Assembly: GCF_000147815.2 (NCBI RefSeq) | Contig: NC_015957.1 | Span: 7,812,001-7,876,000, forward strand | Origin: Streptomyces violaceusniger Tu 4113 | Lineage (GTDB): Bacteria; Actinomycetota; Actinomycetes; Streptomycetales; Streptomycetaceae | Length of the DNA stretch: 64,000 nucleotides | Direction of reading: 5' to 3' | Part shown: positions 1 to 7,830 of the stretch, in pieces | Layout of the letters: each line of letters starts with the position of its first letter | Numbering within the stretch: position 1 is the first letter of the stretch | The notes under the pieces: generated by a model | Seen by the model: the letters and a program-made list of their open reading frames with translations, nothing else | Database searches by the model: none | Told to the model about the DNA's origin: nothing | Translations under genes and position numbers: made by a program

Positions 1-275
1 CCGAGGTCCAGCGAGCGGTGACACTGAGCTGTCGCCCCACCGCCACCGGCACCCACCCGGCCCCCGCCAAGGCATGCGCCGAACTCCGCTCCGTGGGCGG
101 CACGTTCGGCCAGCTACGCACCGGCGCGGAGCCCGGCCGGGTGTGCACCAAGGAGTGGCACCCCATCACGGTCACCGCCGAGGGGATCTGGGACGGCCGC
201 CGGGTGTCGTACGAGCACACCTTCGCGAACAACTGCTTCAAGAGCGCGGCGCCGACGATGGTCTTCGAGTTCTGA
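1..275 (+). CDS. SSI-type subtilisin/trypsin inhibitor, 5' truncated by window edge
   Basis: The window opens inside this gene; the 90 visible codons (frame from base 3) are the C-terminal part of a Streptomyces subtilisin inhibitor-like (SSI, MEROPS I16) protein, a secreted dimeric inhibitor of serine proteases. Seen: the family's four cysteines in order (TLSC, ACAEL, RVCTK, ANNC) expected to form two disulfides, the RRVSYEHTFANNC segment and a terminal aromatic-rich VFEF. The reactive loop reads VCTKEWHP where classical SSI has MCPMVYDP, so P1 is lysine, as in plasminostreptin-type inhibitors that also act on trypsin. The signal peptide and start lie outside the window. Neighbouring streptogrisin genes are plausible targets, but P1-Lys does not favour chymotrypsin-like enzymes. 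Family assignment is very secure. Confidence 0.95.
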   Translation, partial: EVQRAVTLSCRPTATGTHPAPAKACAELRSVGGTFGQLRTGAEPGRVCTKEWHPITVTAEGIWDGRRVSYEHTFANNCFKSAAPTMVFEF

Positions 276-333
276 CCGTCCTGCCTTGGGCCCTGACCGG
301 CTGAACGACCGCCGAGCACGGCAATGAGCGCAG

Positions 334-375
334 CAGGCTGAGCACAACAGCCTGAGTACAACGGGCTGAGCACGG
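334..375. repeat. three imperfect 14-bp tandem repeats
   Basis: Units at 334-347, 348-361 and 362-375 follow the pattern CaggCTGAGcACaa with 2-4 differences each. They sit between the end of the SSI gene and the terminator hairpin, in non-coding DNA. No function is evident; it is one of several short tandem repeats in this window. Confidence 0.7.
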
Positions 376-385
376 CAAAGGGAAA

Positions 386-418
386 GCCCCCGGACACCGT
401 CCACGGGTGTCCGGGGGC
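386..418 (-). terminator. Rho-independent-like terminator of the sprD-like gene
   Basis: A perfect 13-bp stem (386-398 with 406-418) closes a 7-nt loop. On the minus strand it follows the protease stop codon by 50 bp and is followed by a T-richer stretch (TTTCCCTTTG), so it fits termination of the minus-strand gene; it may also stop the plus-strand inhibitor gene converging on it. Confidence 0.8.
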
Positions 419-468
419 CTGCTCTTGTTCACACGGGAGCGGACCGCGGGAGCGAAACGCGTCCCAGG

Positions 469-1545
469 TCAGCCGATCTGGGCGCCGAACGCCTGCAGCG
501 CCTCCGGCACCGGCTGGAAGAAGGTCTCGCCGCCCGAGGAGCAGTCACCGCTGCCGCCGGAGGTCAGACCCAGCGCCGTGTCGCCCGCGAAGAGCGCGCC
601 GCCGCTGTCGCCGGGCTCGGCGCAGACGTTGGTCTGGATCAGCCCTTCGACCGAGCCTTCCTGGTAGTTGACGGTCGCATTGAGGCCGGTGACCTCGCCG
701 TCGTGCACCTGGGTGGTGGAGCCGCTGCGCGTCACCTTCTGGCCGACCGTGGCGTCACCGGCCTTGGAGATGGCCTGGGTGCTGCCGTTGTAGAGGTCGA
801 CCGCGCTCGGGTGGTCGGTGTCCTTGGTGTACTTGACCAGCCCGTAGTCGTTACCGGGGAAGTCGCTGCCCTCGTTGGTGCCGATCTCCTCGCCGCCCTG
901 CGAGTCCGACCAACTGCTGATGGCCTCGGTGCAGTGACCGGCGGTCAGGAAGTACGGCTGGCCGCCCTTGACCACGTTGAAGCCCAGCGAGCAGCGCCCG
1001 CCGTTGCCCCAGATGGCGTCGCCACCGGCGATGAAGGTGGAGAACTTACCGGCCGAGTGCTTCACCTCGACCTTGTCGCCGAGCGCGCCGGCGACCTTGT
1101 CGAGGGTGGCCATCCCGGCGCCCTTGACGGAGCTGTCCGCGGTGACGACGACCTTGTTGCTTCTGGGGTCCACCGACCACGAGGTGCCGGGGATGGTGGC
1201 CTTCTCCTTGAGCGTCTGACGCGCCTTGCTCAGCTCGGCCAGGGTGTGCTTGACGACCTTGACCTCGGCCCCGGCGTCCCGGACCTTGTCCACGACGCCC
1301 TTGTTGACCACATTGACGACGAGCTTCTTGGCCTTGGCGTCGTAGTACGCACCCGCCGTGTCGCTCTTGAGCGAGGAGGTGAGGGTGCTGGCCAGCTTTC
1401 CGGCGGCGCCGACCGAGAGGGTGTCGGGCTGGGTCTCACCCGGGGCGGCGTTGGCGCTCTGCAGGGTGATGCCCGTGGCGACCAGGGCCGCGATGCCGGC
1501 TCCGGCTATGGCGACACGACGCTTGGGTATGCGGCGGTGCTTCAA
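469..1545 (-). CDS. sprD: streptogrisin D-like secreted serine protease precursor
   Basis: Secreted chymotrypsin-fold protease (MEROPS S1E, alpha-lytic protease/streptogrisin group). The start is the TTG at 1545, with GGAAGG 8 nt upstream; longer in-frame readings have no ribosome site. The 358-aa precursor has a Sec signal (MKHRRIPKRR, hydrophobic core, cleavage after ANA near residue 33), a propeptide of about 138 residues that acts as folding chaperone in this family, and a 187-aa mature enzyme beginning IAGGDAIWG near residue 172. Triad: His204 (TAGHC), Asp233 (GNDYG), Ser314 (GDSGG); four mature cysteines suit two disulfides. The mature sequence is closer to streptogrisin D (SGPD, mature 188 aa) than to A or B. 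Monocistronic, with terminators on both sides. Confidence 0.93.
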   Translation of the reverse strand: MKHRRIPKRRVAIAGAGIAALVATGITLQSANAAPGETQPDTLSVGAAGKLASTLTSSLKSDTAGAYYDAKAKKLVVNVVNKGVVDKVRDAGAEVKVVKHTLAELSKARQTLKEKATIPGTSWSVDPRSNKVVVTADSSVKGAGMATLDKVAGALGDKVEVKHSAGKFSTFIAGGDAIWGNGGRCSLGFNVVKGGQPYFLTAGHCTEAISSWSDSQGGEEIGTNEGSDFPGNDYGLVKYTKDTDHPSAVDLYNGSTQAISKAGDATVGQKVTRSGSTTQVHDGEVTGLNATVNYQEGSVEGLIQTNVCAEPGDSGGALFAGDTALGLTSGGSGDCSSGGETFFQPVPEALQAFGAQIG

Positions 1546-1736
1546 GTCTCTGCCTTCCAGTGGGGGGTTGGGCCCGACGGCAGTGGGGTGCCAGGGCCCG
1601 GAGGGCGTAGCGACATGGCGCTTCTCCCCACTCAGGGGCGCGTCCATGCCAAATTGCGCCGCCGAGTATTCCCATCACCACCGGCCCCGCACAAGGGTGC
1701 GTTCGCGTCATCGCCGTGAAATTTACCCGGCGACCT

Positions 1737-1750
1737 CATGTCCGGACATG
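1737..1750. promoter_or_regulatory. 14-bp perfect palindrome, possible operator
   Basis: CATGTCCGGACATG is identical to its reverse complement. It lies about 190 bp upstream of the sprD-like start and just before the slipin terminator; a second TCCGGAC occurs at 1796-1802. The rest of 1546-1896 holds the sprD leader and no gene. A regulator-binding site is possible but no known family consensus was matched. Confidence 0.35.
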
Positions 1751-1751
1751 G

Positions 1752-1786
1752 CGGTGCCCGTACACCTTCTGGGTGTACGGGCACCG
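1752..1786 (-). terminator. terminator of the slipin gene
   Basis: Perfect 15-bp stem (1752-1766 with 1772-1786) around the 5-nt loop TTCTG. It lies 110 bp beyond the slipin stop on the minus strand and upstream of sprD, so it insulates the two genes. No U-tract, as is common for Streptomyces hairpin terminators. Confidence 0.75.
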
Positions 1787-1896
1787 AATCAGATATCCGG
1801 ACGAGCCGTCAAACCGGGCGAATCGACCGCGCGGGATCCTCTGGCGAAGACCCTCTGGCGAGAGCCCTCTTGGCGGATCAGGTCACCTCCGGCGGC

Positions 1897-2829
1897 TCAT
1901 CGGTCCACGGCGTGCGGCTCCGGCTCGCGCTCGGTGAGCGTCGGCATCGCCTGCCGGGCGGGCTGGGCCGGCTGCGCGGGCGCGGCCTCCCACTCCGGGG
2001 CGGTGGCCGGACCGGCGGCCGGGGCGCCGCCCTCCGCATCGCCCTCCGTCCGGGCCGCGGCCGGGATCTCCTGTGCGCCCCGCTCCAGGAAGCGCAGCAG
2101 CTCGACCGGGATGGGCAGCACCAGTGTGGAGTTCTTCTCGGCGGCGACCGCCATCACCGTCTGCAGCAGCCGCAACTGGAGGGCCGAGGGGGTGTCGGCC
2201 ATCTGGGCGGCGGCCTCGGCCAGCTTCCGCGACGCCTGCAGCTCCGCGTCCGCGTTGATGACCCGGGCGCGGCGCTCCCGGTCGGCCTCGGCCTGGCGGG
2301 CCATCGACCGCTTCATGGTCTCCGGCAGCGACACGTCCTTGATCTCCACCCGGTCGATATGGACGCCCCAGCCGATGGCCGGGCTGTCGATCATGAGCTC
2401 GAGGCCCTGGTTGAGCTTCTCCCGGTTGGAGAGCAGATCGTCCAGATCGCTCTTTCCGATGATCGACCGCAGCGAGGTCTGGGCCATCTGGGAGACGGCG
2501 AAGCGGTAATCCTCGACCGCGACGAGCGCCTCGGCCGGGTCCACGACCTTGAAGTAGACGACGGCGTCGACCCGCACGGTCACGTTGTCCCGGGTGATGC
2601 CCTCCTGGGCGGGCACGGGCATCGTCACGATCTGCATATTGACCTTCTGGAGCCGGTCGACCATCGGGGTGATCATGGTGAACCCCGGCCCCCGGATATC
2701 CGAGCGCAGCCTCCCGAGCCGGAAGACCACACCCCGCTCGTACTGCTTGACCACCCGGGCCGCGGCCAGTGCGCCAAGGGCGCCGAGGCAAGCCAGTACC
2801 ACTATCAATGTCACGAGCGCACCGACCAT
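1897..2829 (-). CDS. slipin/stomatin-like SPFH membrane protein
   Basis: 310-aa SPFH/band 7 protein of the slipin group. Residues 1-25 form one hydrophobic segment (MVGALVTLIVVLACLGAL) that anchors it in the membrane; the band 7 domain follows (RGVVFRLGRL, GPGFTMITPMVDRL, TVRVDAVVYFKV, RSIIGKSDLDDLL, GWGVHIDRVEIKDV), then a helical alanine/glutamate-rich region and a disordered Pro/Ala tail. Such proteins oligomerise as membrane scaffolds and often partner with NfeD proteases, but no nfeD is adjacent. The ATG at 2829 is preferred because AGGTGG precedes it by 6 nt; a GTG at 2838 lacks a ribosome site. It stands between two streptogrisin genes as a separate transcription unit. Its substrate or partner cannot be read from the sequence. 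Confidence 0.85.
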   Translation of the reverse strand: MVGALVTLIVVLACLGALGALAAARVVKQYERGVVFRLGRLRSDIRGPGFTMITPMVDRLQKVNMQIVTMPVPAQEGITRDNVTVRVDAVVYFKVVDPAEALVAVEDYRFAVSQMAQTSLRSIIGKSDLDDLLSNREKLNQGLELMIDSPAIGWGVHIDRVEIKDVSLPETMKRSMARQAEADRERRARVINADAELQASRKLAEAAAQMADTPSALQLRLLQTVMAVAAEKNSTLVLPIPVELLRFLERGAQEIPAAARTEGDAEGGAPAAGPATAPEWEAAPAQPAQPARQAMPTLTEREPEPHAVDR

Positions 2830-2979
2830 CACGGCCACCTACCGTCCGTATCGTGAACAATGCCCCTTATGGGGTATATATCCACGATAGTCCGCCCGTC
2901 GGACAGTGGGGAGGGCCGCGGAACGGCCCCTTCCGGCGGCCCGGAAAGGCCCCGCCCAGGGGCCTTGCCCGGAGGCGCG

Positions 2980-3015
2980 GAGAGCCCCCGTCCGGTGGCC
3001 CGGACGGGGGCTCTC
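2980..3015 (-). terminator. terminator of the sprB-like gene
   Basis: Perfect 16-bp stem (2980-2995 with 3000-3015) with a TGGC loop, 44 bp after the protease stop on the minus strand. A second, smaller hairpin follows at 2946-2966 (8-bp stem AAGGCCCC, loop GCCCA), giving a tandem terminator. Confidence 0.85.
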
Positions 3016-3058
3016 GATCAGCCTGGCGCGGAGACGATCAGCGAAGGGACGGCGCCGA

Positions 3059-3964
3059 TCAGTAGACGCTCACGCCGTACGCGTTCAGCGCCTCGACGAC
3101 CGGCTGGAAGAACGTGGTGCCACCGGAGGTGCAGTTACCGCTGCCGCCGGAGGTGAGGCCGAGAGCGGTGGAGCCGGCGTAGAGCGGGCCGCCGCTGTCG
3201 CCGGGCTCGGCGCAGACCGTGGTCTGGATCATGCCGTAGACGATGTCGCCATTGCCGTAGTTGACCGTGGCGTTCAGCGCGGTGACCTGGCCGCTGTGGA
3301 TGCCGGTGGTGGAGCCGCGCCGGGTGACCGTCTGGCCCACGGTCGGGTTGGCGGCCGAGGTGATGTCCTGGCTGCCGACGGTGCCCTGGGGGGTGGCCGA
3401 GCCGCTGTACCGGACCAGACCGTAGTCGTTGGTCGGGAAGCTGGAGCCGGCCGTCGGGCCGATGGTGGTGGAGTGGCCGGAGTTCGACCACCAGGTGCCG
3501 GCACCGTCGGTGCAGTGACCGGCGGTGACGAAGTAGTTGGCCCCGCTGCTGTTGCGCACGTTGAAGCCGAGGGAGCAGCGCCAGCTATCCGCGTAGATCG
3601 CGTCGCCGCCCGAGATCAGCTTCTGAATCTTGCCCGAGGTCCGCTTGACCTCGATCGCGTGGGCGCTCGCACCGGCGGTGTTCTTGATCTTGGCTATCTC
3701 GCTCTGGGACACCGTGCTGTCGGCGGTGACGTGGAGCTTGTTGGTCGCCTTGTCGACGTACCAGGCGGTGCCCGCGACATCGGCCTTGAGGACGGCGTCG
3801 CTCGCCGACTTGGCCTCAGCCGCGCTGAAGGTGCGGGCGCCGTCGCTTCCGGCGTAGGCGGCGGGGGCGGCGAGCGCCGCTCCGGCCACCAGGGCGGAGG
3901 TCGCGGCGATCAGGGCGATACGTCTCGCCTGCTTGTTGTGGGGGGCGTTGCGCTTGATCCTCAA
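3059..3964 (-). CDS. sprB: streptogrisin B-like secreted serine protease precursor
   Basis: Second S1E protease. The start is the TTG at 3964, because GGAGGAAG lies 5 nt upstream; the 301-aa length agrees with the 299-aa SGPB precursor. It has a signal peptide (to APAAYA near residue 39), a short propeptide, and a 185-aa mature enzyme from ISGGDAIYA near residue 117, exactly the mature length of streptogrisin B. Triad: mature His34 (TAGHC), Asp64 (NDYGLVRY), Ser141 (GDSGGPLY). The C-terminus NAYGVSVY and the [16 protein letters not shown] segment are hallmarks of SGPB. It acts extracellularly on proteins, probably as nutrient supply or during aerial growth, and is monocistronic. Divergence from the neighbouring D-type enzyme shows old duplication rather than a recent tandem copy. 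Confidence 0.94.
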   Translation of the reverse strand: MRIKRNAPHNKQARRIALIAATSALVAGAALAAPAAYAGSDGARTFSAAEAKSASDAVLKADVAGTAWYVDKATNKLHVTADSTVSQSEIAKIKNTAGASAHAIEVKRTSGKIQKLISGGDAIYADSWRCSLGFNVRNSSGANYFVTAGHCTDGAGTWWSNSGHSTTIGPTAGSSFPTNDYGLVRYSGSATPQGTVGSQDITSAANPTVGQTVTRRGSTTGIHSGQVTALNATVNYGNGDIVYGMIQTTVCAEPGDSGGPLYAGSTALGLTSGGSGNCTSGGTTFFQPVVEALNAYGVSVY

Positions 3965-4284
3965 CTCTTCCTCCGGGGGAATCGGGGGTCCGCCTGGGTG
4001 GGCAGGCCCGTGAGGCGCAGTCAATGAGCACGCCGACGACCGATACGTCCGATTCAGCGTGCCCCTGACAAGCGCTTCCGGAAGTATTCGTGCCGTGGGC
4101 GCACCGCGCAAGAGGACAATTCGGAACGGTCGTCGGGCACACGCCACATAGCCCCGGCGGGTTCAGGCCGCCGGGGCTTGTGCTCCCATCCCCTGGGTAA
4201 CCCCTGAGACGGACGCGCGGGCGATCGGGTTCCGCTATCGCTCCGGCCGCTCACATCCCCGCGGCCGGGCCGGTGCGAAGCCGC
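3965..4284. other. intergenic region upstream of sprB
   Basis: About 320 bp without a gene. It must hold the sprB promoter; I could not pick a convincing -35/-10 pair. It contains a 10-bp palindrome CTTCCGGAAG near 4075 and the terminator hairpin of the next operon at 4150-4178. Confidence 0.6.
4150..4178 (-). terminator. terminator of the monooxygenase/ABC operon
   Basis: Perfect 11-bp stem (AGCCCCGGCGG at 4150-4160 with 4168-4178), 7-nt loop, about 107 bp beyond the last gene of the operon on the minus strand. Confidence 0.65.
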
Positions 4285-5634
4285 TCAGCCCCGCTCCCCC
4301 GGATAGGGAAGTCCCAGGTGGTCACGGAGTGTCGTACCGCTGTACGCGGTGCGGAACACCCCGCGCTCCTGGAGCAGGGGCACCACCCGGTCCACGAAGT
4401 CATCGAGCCCGCCGGGGGTCAGATGCGGGACGAGGATGAAGCCGTCGGCGGCGTCGGCGGCGACGAATTCCGTCATCTGCGCGGCGACCGCCTCCGGGGT
4501 GCCGATGAACGACTGACGCCCGTTCGCCTCGATGACGGTCTGCCGGATGGACAGCCCTTTCTCCTCCGACAGCGCCCGCCACTTGGCGGCGACGGCCAGC
4601 GGATCGCCATGCCGCACCCGGCCCTGGGTCAACTGGGAGTCGGGGTCGGGGTCGATGTCCGGAAGGGGCCCGTCCGGGTCGTAGCCGGACAGGTCCACAC
4701 CCCAGATCTGTTCCAGGGTGAGAAGCGCGGTCTGCGGTGAGACCTGCTGGAGCCGGATCTCGGCGGCCTTCTCCTGGGCGTCGGCCGCGGTGTCGCCGAG
4801 GACCAGGGTCACCCCGGGCATGATCTTCAGCTCCTCCGGGGCGCGCCCGTACCGCGCCAGCCGCCGCTTGACGTCGGCGTAGAAGGCGCGCCCGGCCTCC
4901 AGGGAGCCGTGCCGGGTGAAGATGATGTCGGCGGCGGAGGCGGCGAACTCCCGGCCCTCGTCGGAGTCCCCGGCCTGGATCACCACCGGATGGCCCTGCG
5001 GTGAGCGTGGCACGCCGAACTCGCCGTCGATGGTGAAGTGCCGGCCGGTGTGGGCGAACGGGCGGGGCGTGCCGTCCGGCGTCCAGGAGTCCCACAGCTC
5101 ACGGGCGGTGGCGACGAACTCGGCGGCCCGGGTGTAGCGGTCGGCCCGGTCCAGGAAGCCGCCGCGCCGGAAGTTCTCGCCGGTGAAGGCGTCGGAGGAG
5201 GTGACCACGTTCCAGGCGGCGCGGCCCCCGCTGAGATGGTCCAGGGAGGCCAGTCGGCGGGCCAGTTCGTACGGTTCGTTGAACGTGGCGTTGACGGTGG
5301 CGGCCAGCCCCAGCCGTTCGGTGACGGCGGCGAGCGCGTTCAGCACGGTGATCGACTCGGGCCTGCCGACCACGTCGAGGTCGTGGATCCGGCCGTTGTG
5401 CTCGCGCAGCCGCAACCCCTCGGCCAGGAAGAAGAAGTCGAACAGCCCGCGCTCGGCGGTGCGCGCGAGATGTTCGAAGGAGTCGAAGTCGATCTGGCTT
5501 CCGAGAGCGGGGCTGCGCGAAGCGCATCGACCAGGGGTGGTGGTCGGGCCGGCGGGCGGGACCGTCCAGACGGTGGTGTTGTTGACCCCGGGGAAGTGGG
5601 CCGCGAGATGGATCTGCTTGTGCTGCCTGCTCAT
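4285..5634 (-). CDS. FMN-dependent monooxygenase, NtaA/SnaA/DszA family
   Basis: 449-aa member of the bacterial luciferase-like (LLM) superfamily, NtaA/SnaA/DszA branch, which use FMNH2 and oxygen to oxidise C-N or C-S compounds. Diagnostic segments: N-terminal KQIHLAAHFPGVNNTTVW, FDSFEHLARTAERGLFDFFF, LNALAAVTERLGLAATVNAT, SGGRAAWNVVTSSD, HPVVIQAGDSDEGREFAA, and the C-terminal DGFILVPHLTPGGLDDFV. Full length for the family. It is the last gene of the operon and its ATG overlaps the stop of the upstream LLM gene (ATGA), so the two are translationally coupled. The substrate is not determined by sequence; the operon context (amino-acid-type ABC importer) suggests a small organosulfur amino acid derivative, as for the B. 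subtilis ytm system. A reductase supplying FMNH2 is not obvious nearby. Confidence 0.88.
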   Translation of the reverse strand: MSRQHKQIHLAAHFPGVNNTTVWTVPPAGPTTTPGRCASRSPALGSQIDFDSFEHLARTAERGLFDFFFLAEGLRLREHNGRIHDLDVVGRPESITVLNALAAVTERLGLAATVNATFNEPYELARRLASLDHLSGGRAAWNVVTSSDAFTGENFRRGGFLDRADRYTRAAEFVATARELWDSWTPDGTPRPFAHTGRHFTIDGEFGVPRSPQGHPVVIQAGDSDEGREFAASAADIIFTRHGSLEAGRAFYADVKRRLARYGRAPEELKIMPGVTLVLGDTAADAQEKAAEIRLQQVSPQTALLTLEQIWGVDLSGYDPDGPLPDIDPDPDSQLTQGRVRHGDPLAVAAKWRALSEEKGLSIRQTVIEANGRQSFIGTPEAVAAQMTEFVAADAADGFILVPHLTPGGLDDFVDRVVPLLQERGVFRTAYSGTTLRDHLGLPYPGERG

Positions 5635-6722
5635 CGGGTGGCCTCCCGCTCCAGGGCGTAGCGGCTGGCCGGGCGGGAAAGCCCCAGGTGGTCGCGGAGT
5701 GTCGCACCGGGATAGAAGGTGCGGAACAGCCCTCGGTGCTGGAGCAGCGCCACGGTGCCGTTGACGAAACGTTCCAGGTCATGGCGTGGGGCGACGGGGG
5801 TGATGTGGAAGCCGTCCACCGCGTCGGCGGTGTGCCAGCCGGTGATCAGCTCGGCGAGCCCGGCCGGTCCCCCGCGGTACAGCGGCGGTCCGCCGGGCGT
5901 GTCGGCCAGCGCGACCGGCGGGGCGTTCCCGGGCGCGCCCTCCCCGTCGGCCAGGTCCACGGCGACGGCGGCGAGCACGGTGAGCGCGCCGGGCTCCCGG
6001 CCGTGCGCCACCGCGCGGCGCTTCAGCTCGTCGCGGATACGGCCCGCCTCCTCCGGAGAGGTGGCACGGAGGTACACCACATCGGCGTGTCGGGCCGCGG
6101 TCTGCCAGGTCACCGGGTCGGTGGCGGCGACGGCCACCACCGGGCGGCCCTGCGGCGGCCGGGGCACGATGGCCGGGCCGCGCACCGAGAAGTGCGCGCC
6201 CTCGAAGTCCACGTAGTGCAGCTTGTCGCGGTCGATGAAACGGCCGGTGGCGGTGTCACGGATCTCGGCGTCGTCCTCCCAGCTATCCCACAGCCGGGCC
6301 ACCACATCGGCGACCTCCCCCGCCTCGGCCCACAGCTCCCCGGCCGGGGCCGCGGGGCGGCGGCCCACCAGCCGGGCCTCCGCCTCCGTCGCCGACACCT
6401 CGACCCGCCAGCCCGCCCGGCCGCGGCTGACCCAGTCCAAGGTGGCGACGGCGGAGGAGACATGGAACGGCTCGGTGTGGGTGGTGGTGACGGTCGGCAC
6501 CAGGCCGATCCGCCCGGTGGCGGGCGCGACACGCGCGAGGACGGCGAGCGCGTCGAGCCTGCCCCGGCCCGGCCCCGGAGGGCCGAAGGTGTCGTCCAGG
6601 GTGATGAAGTCGAGCATGCCGTCCTCGGCGAGGCGGGCGAGCTCCACGTAGTACGGCGCCTGGTACTGCCCGTCGCCGTCGATGGCGGCGGCCAGGTGCA
6701 GGGTGCCGGTCGGTACGGCCAT
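5631..6722 (-). CDS. LLM class flavin-dependent oxidoreductase
   Basis: 363-aa LLM-superfamily flavoprotein, clearly related to but shorter than its downstream neighbour; both end with an almost identical motif (G/ATLRDHLGL). Seen: LHLAAAIDGDGQYQAPYYVE, ARLAEDGMLDFITLDDTF, VLARVAPATGRIGLVPTVTT, SRGRAGWRVEVS, RPVVAVAATDPVTWQTAAR and DAVDGFHITPVAPRHDLERF. The start is ATG 6722, with an AGGAAGG-type site just upstream. The stop overlaps the next ATG by 4 bases. Two LLM enzymes in one operon with an ABC importer resemble YtmO/YtnJ of B. subtilis, which degrade sulfur compounds; this pairing is inference from context. Confidence 0.86.
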   Translation of the reverse strand: MAVPTGTLHLAAAIDGDGQYQAPYYVELARLAEDGMLDFITLDDTFGPPGPGRGRLDALAVLARVAPATGRIGLVPTVTTTHTEPFHVSSAVATLDWVSRGRAGWRVEVSATEAEARLVGRRPAAPAGELWAEAGEVADVVARLWDSWEDDAEIRDTATGRFIDRDKLHYVDFEGAHFSVRGPAIVPRPPQGRPVVAVAATDPVTWQTAARHADVVYLRATSPEEAGRIRDELKRRAVAHGREPGALTVLAAVAVDLADGEGAPGNAPPVALADTPGGPPLYRGGPAGLAELITGWHTADAVDGFHITPVAPRHDLERFVNGTVALLQHRGLFRTFYPGATLRDHLGLSRPASRYALEREATR

Positions 6723-6758
6723 GGTCAGGGCCTTCCTCGGTCGGGAGTGGGGGCACGG

Positions 6759-7721
6759 TCACGGCGTGGGCAGGCCGGGCGGGTTGATCTCGGACTTCTT
6801 CACCGCCTCGCTGGAGAGCCCCCAGCGCTTGAGGACCTTGGCGTACGAGCCGTCCTCGATCACGTGGTCCAGGGCCGCGGCATAGGCGTCGACCAGCCCG
6901 CTGCCCTTCCTGGTGGTGGCCGCGATCTTGCCCTGCACCTGGTCGCCACCGCCCGAGAAGCGGCCGATCACCTGGGTCTGGCCGGCCGAGGCGACGTGGT
7001 AGGCGGAGGTGGGGTGGGGGCCGAAGTAGGCGTCGATACGGCCCGATTGAAGGGCGAGGTAGTAGTCGGTGTCCTTCTGGAAGTACTTGATGTCCACGGG
7101 CTTGCGGCCGGCCTTCTGGTTCTGCTTGCTCCAGTCGACCAGGATCTTCTCCTGGTTGGTGCCGGAGGCGACCGAAACGGTTTTGCCCGCCACGTCCTTG
7201 GGGCTTTTGACCCGCCAGGAGGTGCCCTTCTTGGCCTCGAAGGCGAGATCGTCCAGCCGGTAGGTGGCGAAGTCGTACTTCTCCTTGCGGTCCTCGGTGA
7301 CCGTCACATTGGAGAAGACGCCGTCGAACTTGGAGCTGTCGAGGCCGACGAAGAGGTTCTCCCAGGAGACCGCCTGGAAGTCGGTCTTGAGCCCGAGCGT
7401 GTCGGCGACCAGCGTGGCGAGGTCGATCTCGGAGCCGATCCGGGTCTTGTCGTCGGTCGCGTAGAAGCCGAGCGGCGGGGAGGCGTCGGCGCTGCCGCCG
7501 ATGCGCAGGGTGCCGCGCGCACGGATCGCGGCCGGCACCTTCGCCGCGATCGAGTCGACCTTCTTCCCTCTGACGCGGTGCTGGTCGGGGCTGATGTTGA
7601 TGGCGCCCTTCGCGCCCTTGGAGCCCACAGTCTCCCGGACATCGCCGTCGCCGCAGCCGCCGAGCAGGGCGGCGACGGTGAGGGCGGCGACGGCGGTGAC
7701 GAGGGTGCGGCGGGTCTTCAC
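6759..7721 (-). CDS. ABC transporter amino-acid-type substrate-binding lipoprotein
   Basis: 320-aa solute-binding protein (SBP_bac_3 type), lipid-anchored outside the membrane, feeding the permease and ATPase encoded upstream. The start is GTG 7721 with AAGGAG 7 nt upstream; longer readings run into the tandem repeat and are rejected. The signal peptide MKTRRTLVTAV... ends in the lipobox LLGGC, so Cys23 is the lipidated residue. Family features: RGTLRIGGSADASPPLGFY, GSEIDLATLVADTLG, FDGVFSNVTVTEDRKEKYDF, VASGTNQEKIL, LQSGRIDAYFG. Amino-acid-like ligand is expected; given the two monooxygenases downstream, a sulfur-containing one is my inference. Confidence 0.9.
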   Translation of the reverse strand: MKTRRTLVTAVAALTVAALLGGCGDGDVRETVGSKGAKGAINISPDQHRVRGKKVDSIAAKVPAAIRARGTLRIGGSADASPPLGFYATDDKTRIGSEIDLATLVADTLGLKTDFQAVSWENLFVGLDSSKFDGVFSNVTVTEDRKEKYDFATYRLDDLAFEAKKGTSWRVKSPKDVAGKTVSVASGTNQEKILVDWSKQNQKAGRKPVDIKYFQKDTDYYLALQSGRIDAYFGPHPTSAYHVASAGQTQVIGRFSGGGDQVQGKIAATTRKGSGLVDAYAAALDHVIEDGSYAKVLKRWGLSSEAVKKSEINPPGLPTP

Positions 7722-7740
7722 GGGAGTGCTCCTTGCGTGG

Positions 7741-7830
7741 GTGGACATCGGTGATCTCGTGGACATCGGTGATCTCGTGGACATCGGCCGTCTCGCGGGC
7801 CTCGGTGATCTCGTGAACATCGGTGGCCTC
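7741..7830. repeat. five tandem 18-bp repeats between ATPase and binding-protein genes
   Basis: Units at 7741-7758, 7759-7776 (identical), 7777-7794, 7795-7812 and 7813-7830, consensus GTGGACATCGGTGATCTC. The last unit reaches into the ATPase stop codon. The array fills almost the whole intergenic gap and leaves only 19 bp, containing the ribosome site, before the lipoprotein start. The period is a multiple of 3 but no gene is read through it convincingly. Confidence 0.9.

Noticed and set aside
1358..2856. Plus-strand frames through the sprD leader and slipin region.
   Set aside because: Ser/Arg-rich and Gly/Arg-rich translations without motifs, antisense to well-supported genes.
5688..7754. 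Long plus-strand reading frame of 688 codons opposite the two LLM genes and the binding-protein gene.
   Set aside because: It is a mirror of high-GC codon bias on the minus strand; its protein is Gly/Arg/Val low complexity with no family motifs, and the minus-strand genes are secure.
7741..7830. CRISPR-like array.
   Set aside because: The repeats are directly adjacent with no spacers, and no cas genes exist in the window. The same holds for 28008-28091 and 58861-58964.
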